In this document: positions 9,724-17,184 of the stretch, piece after piece | Numbering within the stretch: position 1 is the stretch's first letter | Layout of the letters: each line of letters opens with the position of its first letter | Assembly (NCBI RefSeq): GCF_009908265.2 | Contig: NZ_JAAATX020000002.1 | Location: forward strand, 186,001 to 250,000 | Direction of reading: 5' to 3' | DNA from: Paragemmobacter amnigenus | GTDB lineage: Bacteria > Pseudomonadota > Alphaproteobacteria > Rhodobacterales > Rhodobacteraceae | DNA length: 64,000 bases | The notes under the pieces: model-generated | Told to the model about the DNA's origin: nothing | Database searches by the model: none | What the model saw: only the letters and a program-made list of their open reading frames with translations | Program-made: the position numbers and the translations under genes

Positions 9724-9739
9724 TTTGACCGAGGTCAAA
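9724..9739. promoter_or_regulatory. FNR-like palindrome upstream of the YdcH-type gene
   Basis: TTTGACC-GA-GGTCAAA, a perfect 16-bp palindrome that can be read as TTGAC-N4-GTCAA. FNR/FnrL-family boxes are TTGAT-N4-ATCAA, so this is a variant with both half-sites T to C changed. It lies 58 bases before the start of the downstream gene. Confidence 0.4.
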
Positions 9740-9796
9740 GTCGCGGCGGTCATTCACCTTTAGGGTCGAATCGTAACGACGCGAAGGAGAATGCAC

Positions 9797-10033
9797 ATGT
9801 CGAACACGCCCCATGACCTTTATGAGGACTTCCCCGAGAAGGCCGAGGCGATCCATGCGCTGAAGGCCAAGGACGCGCATTTCGCGCGGCTGGTGGAGGA
9901 ATATCACGAGATCAACCGCGCCGTGCATCGGGCCGAGACGCTTGTGGAGCCCACCACACCGGAACACGAGACGGAACTGCGGCACAAGCGGATGAAGCTG
10001 AAGGACCAAATCTGGAAGCAGCTGGCCGCGTGA
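9797..10033 (+). CDS. YdcH-family (DUF465) small helical protein
   Basis: A 78-residue, highly charged, all-helical protein of the DUF465/YdcH family, recognisable from FARLVEEYHEINRAVHRAE and the LKHKRMKLKDQIW-like C-terminal helix. The molecular role is not established. I chose the ATG at 9797 because AAGGAG is 8 bases upstream; the ATG at 9791 is only 2 bases from it. Downstream are two palindromic repeats and a terminator. Confidence 0.85.
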   Translation: MSNTPHDLYEDFPEKAEAIHALKAKDAHFARLVEEYHEINRAVHRAETLVEPTTPEHETELRHKRMKLKDQIWKQLAA

Positions 10034-10048
10034 TGCCCCATGATCCCG

Positions 10049-10125
10049 CCCCGGACTTGATCCGGGGCCTCGTGCTGCGGAGCGTGGTGCGGGTTTGAGG
10101 GGAGGTCCCGGGTCAAGCCCGGGAC
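10049..10125. repeat. Two copies of a CCGGG-TCAAG-CCCGG palindromic repeat
   Basis: CCCCGGA / TCCGGGG around CTTGA (10049-10067) and GTCCCGGG / CCCGGGAC around TCAAG (10105-10125). The loops are reverse complements, so the two copies are inverted relative to each other. A third copy is at 40949-40969. Confidence 0.7.
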
Positions 10126-10141
10126 GGGTTTTCGTGAGAAC

Positions 10142-10168
10142 GGCCCCGGTATTCGCCGGGGCCTTTTG
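10142..10168 (+). terminator. Terminator between convergent genes
   Basis: Perfect 8-bp stem GGCCCCGG / CCGGGGCC with loop TATTCG followed by TTTTGTC. It lies between the YdcH-type gene (+) and the stop of the ScfR-type regulator (-). Confidence 0.75.
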
Positions 10169-11566
10169 TCATTCCGCGATCTCGTAGGGCAGGAGGCCGC
10201 GGCGGTCGGGGTCGACTTTCAGGCGGCGTTCGAGGGGGGGAACGGAGCGCTGGTGGCAGGCGGGGCGTTCGCAGATGCGGCAGGAGATGCCGATGGGTTC
10301 GAAATGACCCTTCAGGTCCAGCCCGTCGGCATAGACGAGTTGCGGGGCGTGCTGGACTTCGCAGCCAAGGCCGATGGCGTAGCGTTTGACGGGGGCGAGG
10401 AAGGCCCCGCCGGGTTTCGACACATCGCGCGCAAGGCAGAGGTAGCGCACGCCGTCGGGGGTTTCGGCAAGCTGGCGCAGGAACTGGCCCGGGGTTTCAA
10501 ACGCGCGGTGGACGTTCCAGAGCGGGCAGGCCCCGCCGAAGCGGGCGAATTGCAGGCGGGTGGCGGAGTGGCGTTTGGTGATGGTACCCGCCTGATCGAC
10601 GCGGACGAAGAAGAAGGGAATGCCCTTGGCGCCCGGGCGTTGCAGGGTCGACAGGCGGTGCGCGACCTGTTCGATGGAGGCGCCGAAGAGATCGGCCAGA
10701 CGTTCGAGGTCGTGGCGGGTTTCCAGCGCGGCCTGCTGGAAGGCGCGGTAGGGCAGGAGGGCTGCGCCGGCGAAATAGTTGGCAAGGCCGATCTTGGCGA
10801 TGTCCCGCGCCTCGGGCGTGGCGAAGCGGGCGAGGTCGAGCGTGGCCTCGATCAGCTCGTTCTGCGTCAGGAGGGCGACTTGCAGCAGGAGCTGGAAGCG
10901 CTGGGTCGGGCCTGCGGTGCGGTTGGATAGCGTGAGCCGCTTGGTCGCGGGGTCGTAGCGGCGGGTTTCGGGCTGGTCAGTGAAGGTGGTGGTGATGCCG
11001 CGCTTTTCCAGCGCCGACAGGGCCGCGCGGGTGATGTCCTGCGCGGGGGTGGCGAGGGAGGCGAAATGTTCGGCGGCGCGGTCGACGGCGTCGATGTAGT
11101 TGTCGCAATAGTGGAAGAAGTCGCGCACCTCTTCCCACGGGCTGGGGCGGAGGGAGGCGTCTTCGCGGCCCAGGGCTTCGTCCAGCGAGGCGAGGCGTTC
11201 GTGGGTTTGCCGGTAGGCGCGGTGCAGGTCGAGGAAGGCGCGGGCCAGCGCCGGGGCGTTGGAGGCGGCGAGGCGCAGGTCGGCCAAGGGGGGCGTGGTG
11301 GCGGCGAAGACGGGGTCGGCCAGGGCCTCGCGCATGTCCGAGACGAGGCGTTCGGATTCGCCCACGGTCAGTTCGGTGACGTCGAGGCCGAATTCCTGTG
11401 CGAGGGCAAGGACGACGGCGGCCGAGACGGGGCGGTGGTTGTTCTCCATCTGGTTCAGGTAGGGAAGGGACACGCCCAGCTTGTCGGCGAAGGTCTTTTG
11501 CGTGAGGGCGAGGCGGGCGCGGATCTCGCGCAGCTTGGCACCGGCGTAGAGTTTCTGGGTGGGCAT
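10169..11566 (-). CDS. pccR: Short-chain fatty acyl-CoA regulator (ScfR/PccR type)
   Basis: A 465-residue regulator with an N-terminal XRE helix-turn-helix (LREIRARLALTQKTFADKLGVSLPYLNQMENNHRP, residues 8-45). The middle region resembles the IrrE/RamB type and the C-terminal domain has clustered cysteines (CRICERPACH). This is the ScfR architecture; PccR of Rhodobacter sphaeroides, which controls propionyl-CoA carboxylase, belongs here. The start at 11566 begins the conserved domain; an ATG at 11614 would add 16 residues and run over a binding-site motif. Two TTTGCAAA octamers lie directly upstream, suggesting autoregulation, and the pcc genes lie 2.2 kb away. Confidence 0.85.
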   Translation of the reverse strand: MPTQKLYAGAKLREIRARLALTQKTFADKLGVSLPYLNQMENNHRPVSAAVVLALAQEFGLDVTELTVGESERLVSDMREALADPVFAATTPPLADLRLAASNAPALARAFLDLHRAYRQTHERLASLDEALGREDASLRPSPWEEVRDFFHYCDNYIDAVDRAAEHFASLATPAQDITRAALSALEKRGITTTFTDQPETRRYDPATKRLTLSNRTAGPTQRFQLLLQVALLTQNELIEATLDLARFATPEARDIAKIGLANYFAGAALLPYRAFQQAALETRHDLERLADLFGASIEQVAHRLSTLQRPGAKGIPFFFVRVDQAGTITKRHSATRLQFARFGGACPLWNVHRAFETPGQFLRQLAETPDGVRYLCLARDVSKPGGAFLAPVKRYAIGLGCEVQHAPQLVYADGLDLKGHFEPIGISCRICERPACHQRSVPPLERRLKVDPDRRGLLPYEIAE

Positions 11567-11575
11567 GGGGTGGCC

Positions 11576-11615
11576 TTTGCAAAACACGGGGTTCGCTTTC
11601 GCTATGCTTTGCAAA
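11576..11615. promoter_or_regulatory. Paired TTTGCAAA octamers (ScfR/PccR site)
   Basis: Two perfect palindromic octamers at 11576-11583 and 11608-11615, 32 bp centre to centre, 10-50 bases before the pccR start. TTTGCAAA is the motif I recall as reported for PccR; a single copy recurs before pccB. Confidence 0.65.
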
Positions 11616-11711
11616 TTTGGCGCATGGGCGCAACGGTCAGGAGTGGCCCGTGCTCAAGGCATGGGCCGCGCACGACCTCCCGGCGCGGCCACGGGCCGCG
11701 CGTTCGGCGGG

Positions 11712-11734
11712 GAAATCGTCCACTGGACGATTTC
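11712..11734. repeat. Perfect 11-bp-arm palindrome
   Basis: GAAATCGTCCA (11712-11722) and TGGACGATTTC (11724-11734) with a single central base, in the 292-base spacer between the divergently placed pccR start and the 3' end of the downstream exporter. No T-tract follows. The outer GAAATC/GATTTC bases are the same as in one hairpin of the 45.1-kb element. Confidence 0.6.
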
Positions 11735-11858
11735 TCTCCCCGCCTCACCCCCTCGGGTCCTGCGCCATGGGCGCCCGCCCTGGCGTGTCATGCGCGGCCC
11801 TAACGGCGGGGACTGCGATGGCTGCACAGGAGCCCTCGCAATCCCCTTGCGCCTTGAG

Positions 11859-13070
11859 TCAGTTTGAAAGCCCCAGCGCCCGCGCCCTGCGGATCACCGC
11901 AAGGATCGACAGCACCGACAGCACCGACGACCCCAGCATCAGCAGGACCAGCGGCATCTCGGTCGCGCCTTCGGTCAGCAGCGCCCCCGCCAGCGCCGCC
12001 AGCGCCGCGCCCCCGCCGATCTGGATCGCGCCGCCAAGGCCTGAGGCTGTGCCTGCGAGTTCGGGCTTGATCGACAGCATCCCCGCATTGGCATTGGGCA
12101 GGGTCATGCCGTTGCCCAGGCCCACGGCGATGGTGGAGCCGAAGAAGATATAGGCCGAATGGAAGCCCGCGAGCGTGAGGAGCAGCAGAAAGCCAAGGCC
12201 GCTGGCCGTGACGAGAGAGCCCATCAGGACCATCCGGTTCATTCCGACCCGCACCGAGAAGCGCCCCGCGATGAAGTTGCCCGCCGCATAGCCCACGGCG
12301 GTGATGGCGAAGAGCACGCCGATTTCCGACGAGGACAGTCCGAAGACCACGTTGCCCACATAGGGCGCGCCGCCCAGATAGGCGAAGAAGGAGCCGGAGG
12401 CGAAGGAGGCGCAGCCGACATAGCCCCAGAAGCGGCGGGATTTCAGCAGCGCCGGATAGGTGCGGACCTGATCCATGAAGGAGATGCGGCGGATCGTGGC
12501 GGTTTCGCCCAGATCGGCCCAGATCAGCGCGAAGGTCGCAAGGCCGAGCGCCAGCAGCAGCGCGAAGTTCGCCTGCCAGCCGAAGGTTTCGTCCAGCACG
12601 CCGCCGATCACGGGGCCGATCATCGGCACGATGGACATGCCCATGGTGACATAGCCGATCATCGAGGCCGCCTGTGCATCGGGCACCATGTCGCGCACCA
12701 CGGCGCGCGACAGCACCATGCCCGCGGCGATCACCGCCTGTGCCATGCGAAAGACAAGAAAACTGGTCGCATCGGGGGCAAAGAGCGTGCCCACGGTGGC
12801 GATCAGGAAGAGCACCAGCGAAACGAGCAGCACCTTGCGCCGGCCAAACCGGTCCGAGACAGGGCCGATCACGACCTGCAGCACGGCCGACAGCGCGAGG
12901 TAGAGGGCGACGGACAGCTGCATGAGCGCATAGGGCACGTCGAACCATGCCGCCATCCCCGGCAGCGAGGGCAGAAAGATGTTCATGGTCAGCGCGGACA
13001 GCCCCGCCATCAGGATCAGCGTGGCAATGTGCGGGGGTGTGCGGCGATCGAGGAAGCGGGTCGTGCTCAT
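11859..13070 (-). CDS. Bcr/CflA-family MFS drug exporter
   Basis: A 403-residue major-facilitator transporter with 12 predicted membrane segments. The MFS motif between segments 2 and 3 is clear (GPVSDRFGRRKVLL), and segment 5 carries MSIVPMIGPVIGG, the antiporter-type motif of drug/H+ exporters. These match the Bcr/CflA group (bicyclomycin or chloramphenicol efflux), but the substrate cannot be read from sequence. The start at 13070 opens with MSTTRFLDRRTPP; the in-frame upstream extension lacks a ribosome site. Confidence 0.85.
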   Translation of the reverse strand: MSTTRFLDRRTPPHIATLILMAGLSALTMNIFLPSLPGMAAWFDVPYALMQLSVALYLALSAVLQVVIGPVSDRFGRRKVLLVSLVLFLIATVGTLFAPDATSFLVFRMAQAVIAAGMVLSRAVVRDMVPDAQAASMIGYVTMGMSIVPMIGPVIGGVLDETFGWQANFALLLALGLATFALIWADLGETATIRRISFMDQVRTYPALLKSRRFWGYVGCASFASGSFFAYLGGAPYVGNVVFGLSSSEIGVLFAITAVGYAAGNFIAGRFSVRVGMNRMVLMGSLVTASGLGFLLLLTLAGFHSAYIFFGSTIAVGLGNGMTLPNANAGMLSIKPELAGTASGLGGAIQIGGGAALAALAGALLTEGATEMPLVLLMLGSSVLSVLSILAVIRRARALGLSN

Positions 13071-13136
13071 TCCCCAAGGGCTACGCCCGCGCGTGACGCT
13101 TGTCCATGCGCCGCTATGCACGGCTTCGTGTAACAC

Positions 13137-13490
13137 CTATCCCCATTTGTGGAAGATGAAGAACGCCCCGAGCGCGATGAAGCCGAATCCGATGGCATGG
13201 TTCCAGCCAAGCGGCTCTTTGAGGTAGAAGACCGAAAAGACGGCAAAGACGGACAGGGTGATGACCTCTTGTATCGTCTTCAGTTCGGCGGCGGAGAAAT
13301 GGCCGTGCCCGATGCGGTTGGCCGGAACCTGAAGGATATATTCCGGCAGGGCGATCAGCCATGACACGAGGATGACGGTGACCAGCGAGGCGGTCTTGAA
13401 CTTCAGGTGGCCATACCATGCAAAGGTCATGAAGATGTTGGAGGCCAGCAGGAGGCCGATGGTGGTGACGGGGACGGGAAGCTGCGACAT
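13137..13490 (-). CDS. DUF486 (small DMT-type) membrane protein
   Basis: A 117-residue protein with four predicted membrane segments. The N-terminal LLASNIFMTFAWYGHLKFK and the ALPEYILQVPANRIGH segment are diagnostic of the DUF486 family, distantly related to small drug/metabolite transporters. The transported compound is unknown. It lies 66 bases upstream of the Bcr/CflA exporter on the same strand, so the two may be co-transcribed; it is divergent from pccB. Confidence 0.85.
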   Translation of the reverse strand: MSQLPVPVTTIGLLLASNIFMTFAWYGHLKFKTASLVTVILVSWLIALPEYILQVPANRIGHGHFSAAELKTIQEVITLSVFAVFSVFYLKEPLGWNHAIGFGFIALGAFFIFHKWG

Positions 13491-13546
13491 GTTGGCCTTC
13501 TTGGGCGGGTGGCGGAACGGACCGGCGTTGCGCGGGTGGAGGCCCC

Positions 13547-13607
13547 GGGAGGGCGGCCTGCCCTCCCGGACCCACCCGGGGATATTTGTGGACAGAAAAT
13601 GAAGGGG
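13547..13607 (+). repeat. Hairpin plus ATATTTG-type repeat (upstream of pccB)
   Basis: GGGAGGGC / GCCCTCCC stem (13547-13554, 13560-13567), then GGACCCACCCGGGGATATTT, then a stretch ending AATGAAGGGG. It has the same modular order as the copy at 3181-3236. The rest of the 298-base pccB leader holds the probable promoter. Confidence 0.6.
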
Positions 13608-13669
13608 TTAGGGCCATGTCCCGTCCGCTTGGCCCCGTTCTAGGGCGGCGCGGGGCGGAAGGCGAGGGG

Positions 13670-13717
13670 TTTGCGGATTTGCGTTTTGCGCGCCCTGCCA
13701 TGCCAAGAATTTGCAAA
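13670..13717. promoter_or_regulatory. Candidate PccR-binding region upstream of pccB
   Basis: One perfect TTTGCAAA at 13710-13717, preceded by a run of TTTGC half-sites (13670-13690). It lies 72 bases before the pccB start and matches the octamers upstream of pccR. Confidence 0.6.
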
Positions 13718-13788
13718 TATGCCAGACTCCGTTTTGATGCCCCCCTGCGGCCCGCTATGTATCGGCCAAATTCGGGGGGAGAGCACCG

Positions 13789-15321
13789 ATGAAGGATATC
13801 CTGCAGGAACTGGAAGACCGCCGCGCCGTGGCCCGCGCGGGCGGTGGCGCGCGCCGGGTCGAGGCGCAGCACGCCAAGGGCAAGCTGACCGCGCGCGAGC
13901 GGATCGAGCTGCTGCTGGACGAGGGCAGTTTCGAGGAATTCGACATGTTCGTGCAGCACCGCTGCACGGATTTCGGGATGGAAGAGACGAAGCATCCCGG
14001 CGACGGGGTCGTGACCGGATGGGGCACGATCAATGGCCGGATGGTCTATGTGTTCTCGCAGGACTTTACCGTGCTGGGCGGGTCGGTGTCGGAGACGCAC
14101 GCGGCCAAGATCTGCAAGATCATGGACATGGCGATCCAGAACGGCGCGCCGGTGATCGGGATGAACGATTCCGGCGGGGCGCGGATTCAGGAGGGCGTGA
14201 GTTCCCTCGCGGCCTATGGCGAGGTGTTCCAGCGCAACATCCTTGCCTCGGGCGTGGTGCCGCAGATTTCGCTGATCATGGGGCCCTGTGCGGGGGGCGC
14301 GGTCTATTCCCCCGCGATGACGGACTTCATCTTCATGGTGAAGGACAGCTCCTACATGTTCGTCACGGGGCCGGATGTGGTGAAGACCGTCACGAACGAG
14401 CATGTGACGGCAGAGGAACTGGGCGGGGCCTCGACGCATACCAAGAAGTCGTCGGTCGCGGATGGCGCCTATGAGAATGACGTGGAACTGATCGCCGAGA
14501 CGCGGCGGCTGTTCGACTTCCTGCCGCTGAACAACCGCGAGAAGGCGCCGGTGCGGCCCTTCTTCGATGATCCGGCGCGGGTGGAGATGTCCTTGGACAC
14601 GCTGGTGCCGGACAATCCGAACCAGCCCTATGACATGAAGGAACTGATCCTGAAGATCGCCGACGAGGGCGATTTCTTCGAGATCCAGAAGGACTTTGCG
14701 GGCAACATCATCACCGGCTTCATCCGGCTGGAAGGCCAGACCGTGGGTGTGGTGGCGAACCAGCCGATGGTTCTGGCGGGATGCCTCGACATCGATGCAA
14801 GCCGCAAGGCCGCGCGGTTCGTGCGGTTCTGCGATGCCTTCGAGGTGCCGATCCTGACGCTGGTCGATGTGCCGGGCTTCCTGCCGGGGACCAGCCAGGA
14901 ATATGGTGGGGTCATCAAGCACGGCGCGAAACTGCTGTTTGCCTATGGCGAGGCGACGGTGCCGAAGGTGACGGTGCTGACGCGCAAGACCTATGGCGGG
15001 GCCTATGTCGTGATGTCGTCCAAGCACCTGCGGGGCGATTTCAACTATGCCTGGCCGACGGCAGAGGTCGCCGTGATGGGCGCGAAGGGTGCGGTCGAGA
15101 TCCTGTATCGCAGCGAATTGGGCGACAAGGACAAGATCGCGGGGCGGGTGAAGGATTACGAGGACCGTTTCGCCAATCCCTTCGTCGCGGCGGAAAAGGG
15201 GTTCATCGACGAGGTGATCATGCCCCATTCCACCCGCCGCCGCGTGGCGCGCGCCTTTGCCAGCCTGCGGACGAAAAAGCAGGTCAACCCGTGGAAGAAG
15301 CACGACAACATTCCGCTGTAA
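13789..15321 (+). CDS. pccB: Propionyl-CoA carboxylase beta subunit (carboxyltransferase)
   Basis: Transfers carboxyl from carboxybiotin to propionyl-CoA, forming methylmalonyl-CoA. The 510-residue length is the family norm. Both carboxyltransferase halves are present: the N-terminal acyl-CoA site region [20 protein letters not shown] and [16 protein letters not shown], and the C-terminal biotin site region [23 protein letters not shown]. The extended N-terminus ([12 protein letters not shown]) is usual in PccB. It is the first gene of the pcc cluster, preceded by TTTGCAAA. It is followed 10 bases later by a small exported protein gene. Confidence 0.95.
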   Translation: MKDILQELEDRRAVARAGGGARRVEAQHAKGKLTARERIELLLDEGSFEEFDMFVQHRCTDFGMEETKHPGDGVVTGWGTINGRMVYVFSQDFTVLGGSVSETHAAKICKIMDMAIQNGAPVIGMNDSGGARIQEGVSSLAAYGEVFQRNILASGVVPQISLIMGPCAGGAVYSPAMTDFIFMVKDSSYMFVTGPDVVKTVTNEHVTAEELGGASTHTKKSSVADGAYENDVELIAETRRLFDFLPLNNREKAPVRPFFDDPARVEMSLDTLVPDNPNQPYDMKELILKIADEGDFFEIQKDFAGNIITGFIRLEGQTVGVVANQPMVLAGCLDIDASRKAARFVRFCDAFEVPILTLVDVPGFLPGTSQEYGGVIKHGAKLLFAYGEATVPKVTVLTRKTYGGAYVVMSSKHLRGDFNYAWPTAEVAVMGAKGAVEILYRSELGDKDKIAGRVKDYEDRFANPFVAAEKGFIDEVIMPHSTRRRVARAFASLRTKKQVNPWKKHDNIPL

Positions 15322-15331
15322 GGGTCCGGTG

Positions 15332-15778
15332 ATGCGCGCGGTGTCCTTTCTTGTGACGGCAGCAGTCGCCCTTTGGGCGGGGCTTGCGGCTGCACAGGAG
15401 GATGCCGCCACCGCCGCAGCCGAGGTGGTGGCGGGCAACGGGCTGCGCGTGGATGTGCCCTCGGGGCAAGAGGTGACGTGGCAGGACGTGATCTGGAACG
15501 TGCCCGGGCCAGACGGGATGGTGATGCGGTTCCGCTTCATCGCGCCGGGCATCGCCGACGGAGGCGGGGTGGATTTCGACACCGCCAGCGCCGACATGCA
15601 GCACCTGTGCGACCGCTTTGCCGTGCCGCGGCTGCCCGAGTTCGGGGTCGAGGCGCAGCAGGTGGTGATTTCGCTGTCCGCTGCGGCTGTGGAGTTCGGG
15701 ACCGCCGCGCCGGATGTGGTGCAATTCTTCGAATCCTACAGCGTCGTTGACGGCGCCTGCCAGTGGGAGGTGTTCTGA
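15332..15778 (+). CDS. Small exported protein (DUF6497-like)
   Basis: A 148-residue protein with a Sec signal peptide (MRAVSFLVTAAVALWAGLAAAQ). The mature domain VPSGQEVTWQDVIWNVPGPDGMVMRFRF resembles a family of Rhodobacterales-restricted periplasmic proteins annotated DUF6497, from memory. Two cysteines (LCDRF and ACQWEVF) may form a disulfide. It follows pccB by 10 bases and is probably co-transcribed with it. Function unknown; the upstream in-frame ATG at 15257 lies inside pccB and precedes non-signal sequence. Confidence 0.75.
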   Translation: MRAVSFLVTAAVALWAGLAAAQEDAATAAAEVVAGNGLRVDVPSGQEVTWQDVIWNVPGPDGMVMRFRFIAPGIADGGGVDFDTASADMQHLCDRFAVPRLPEFGVEAQQVVISLSAAAVEFGTAAPDVVQFFESYSVVDGACQWEVF

Positions 15779-15992
15779 TGGACATCCCGCGCAAGGCGAA
15801 ATCTCTTGCCGCATATGCACTTGCTGATGTAGCAGGGCCACAGGCCGAGAACTTGGCAGAGCCTGCATGTGCATCGGGCGGATTTTCCGTTATGGTGCCA
15901 GCAGGCCGATCCCAAGCGGCCTATGCCTCGCATCGGGGGCGGGCGTGCGGAGGTCCGTGCGACCCTGCCCTCCAAGAAAATAGGAGTAGAGG

Positions 15993-16130
15993 ATGTCGAA
16001 GAGCACGAAAACCCTTCTGGCCCTGTGCATGGTCGCGTTTGTGGCTGCCTGCGCTGCGAAGGAAGAAGAAGTCGTCTATGTGGAAGAGCCGGTTACGACC
16101 GAGCCGACCTACACCGGCAAATACAAGTAA
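15993..16130 (+). CDS. 45-residue lipoprotein between pccB and pccA
   Basis: A very short gene encoding 45 residues. It has a basic N-terminus MSKSTKTL, a hydrophobic stretch and the lipobox VAAC with Cys20. The mature peptide of 26 residues is acidic then threonine-rich (AAKEEEVVYVEEPVTTEPTY). GGAG lies 7 bases upstream and a strong terminator hairpin follows at 16138, so it looks like a genuine expressed unit. It would be acylated and held in the inner or outer membrane. No function is known to me. Confidence 0.75.
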   Translation: MSKSTKTLLALCMVAFVAACAAKEEEVVYVEEPVTTEPTYTGKYK

Positions 16131-16137
16131 TGGATCT

Positions 16138-16180
16138 GGGCGGGCCATCGGGGCGGATGCGCCCCGGCCCGCCCTTATTC
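16138..16180 (+). terminator. Strong terminator hairpin
   Basis: GGGCGGGCC plus GGGGCG pair with CGCCCC plus GGCCCGCCC (3-base bulge on the left side), ending at 16174 and followed by TTATTCTGTC. It closes the 45-residue lipoprotein gene. Confidence 0.75.
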
Positions 16181-16253
16181 TGTCTGGCGCGGGGTTTGAC
16201 CTTGGGCTGGTGATGCGCCATGACGCCCCCCTTGGACATGAGAGGGGCCAGTC

Positions 16254-16661
16254 ATGCTGAAGCATCGCGGGTTTCCGGGCCGCCTTCCCGGAACGGATTT
16301 CCAGTTCACCATCCGCCGCGCCAACAAGAAGGACGGCGCGACGAAGATCACGCGGCGCGAGCGGTTCAAGGACCGCAAGCATGCCGACCGCATGGCGGAT
16401 CAGGGCTTCATGGCGGCGCTCTGGGCGCAGTTCGGGGAAGAGCCGTTCGAGCGGGGCAATCTGGATGCGGGGCGGCTTTCCTGGCTGTTCGGGCGCGAGG
16501 TCGTGCCGGCAGAGGACCCGTTCGATCCCTGTTCCTACGAGGCGTTGCTGAGGATCGACCGCAAGCGGGCGGAGATGGCCTTCCCCGAGATCTTTGCGCC
16601 GGATGCGCCGGATTTCGGGTTCGAGGATGACGACGACTGGGACGGGGAGGAGGACCGGTGA
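16254..16661 (+). CDS. Conserved hypothetical protein
   Basis: A 135-residue soluble protein with a very basic first half (RRANKKDGATKITRRERFKDRKHADR) and a very acidic C-terminus ending DDDDWDGEEDR. No signal peptide or membrane segment. A ribosome site (GAGAGGGG) lies 6 bases before the ATG. I do not recognise the family. The charge asymmetry could mean nucleic-acid contact or self-association, but this is speculation. It lies inside the pccB-pccA interval with its own upstream terminator. Confidence 0.65.
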   Translation: MLKHRGFPGRLPGTDFQFTIRRANKKDGATKITRRERFKDRKHADRMADQGFMAALWAQFGEEPFERGNLDAGRLSWLFGREVVPAEDPFDPCSYEALLRIDRKRAEMAFPEIFAPDAPDFGFEDDDDWDGEEDR

Positions 16662-16857
16662 GCCGTGCCGCGCCCTGTTCCGCGCGCCTTCGGGTGCTGC
16701 GTCCCGTGCCTTCGGGCGCAAGCGGGGCGGTGCGGGACGATGGGCGCGGATTTGCCTATGGCGTTGCGGACCGGATGCAGCGGCGCGAATTCTTCTTTAT
16801 TGCTACACGGGCTGCGGTATCATGCGCCGCAAGAACAACCCCGAGAGGCAACGAGCC

Positions 16858-17064
16858 ATGCGTAAATATATTGTCATTCTTGCACTTGCCACCACGACCC
16901 TTGCGGGCTGCATGCAGACCCCGACCGAACGCGGCCTTGCCGGCGCGGTCGCCGGTGCAGCCCTTGCCGATGCAATGGACGAAAACATGGTTGCCGGTGC
17001 GGCGCTGGGCGGTATCGCCGGTGCTGCGAGCTGCAACGTGGTCGGCGGCTGCCGGAGCTACTGA
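16858..17064 (+). CDS. Small glycine-zipper lipoprotein
   Basis: A 68-residue protein with a lipoprotein signal (MRKYIVILALATTTLAGC, lipobox LAGC with Cys18) and a mature part dominated by small-residue repeats (GLAGAVAGAALADA, GAALGGIAGAA). This is the glycine-zipper pattern of the 17-kDa surface antigen/osmotically induced lipoprotein group, here reduced to one zipper. The C-terminus has two cysteines (SCNVVGGC). GAGAGG precedes the ATG at 16858. Probable outer-membrane lipoprotein of unknown role; a terminator follows. Confidence 0.7.
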   Translation: MRKYIVILALATTTLAGCMQTPTERGLAGAVAGAALADAMDENMVAGAALGGIAGAASCNVVGGCRSY

Positions 17065-17106
17065 TCTGATCGCCGCCCCTTCGGGGGTGGCGGATCCGCA
17101 ATCCAG

Positions 17107-17145
17107 AAGGCCATCGGGGCGTCATGCCCCGGTGGCCTTTGTCAT
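17107..17145 (+). terminator. Terminator before pccA
   Basis: Stem AAGGCCA plus GGGGC pairing with GCCCC plus TGGCCTT (2-base internal mismatch), loop GTCAT, then TTTGTCATTTCC. Confidence 0.75.
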
Positions 17146-17184
17146 TTCCGCGCCCCGGCCCGGGCGCGGTGGAAGGGGAGAGAG

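Noticed and set aside
13114-15597. 827-codon open frame antisense to pccB
   Set aside because: Arg/His/Pro-rich composition typical of antisense shadows; pccB is unambiguous on the plus strand.
15778-16260. 160-codon frame starting at the stop of the DUF6497-like gene (TGATG overlap)
   Set aside because: Overlaps the whole 45-residue lipoprotein gene and its terminator in another frame, and no protein-like pattern is visible after residue 20.
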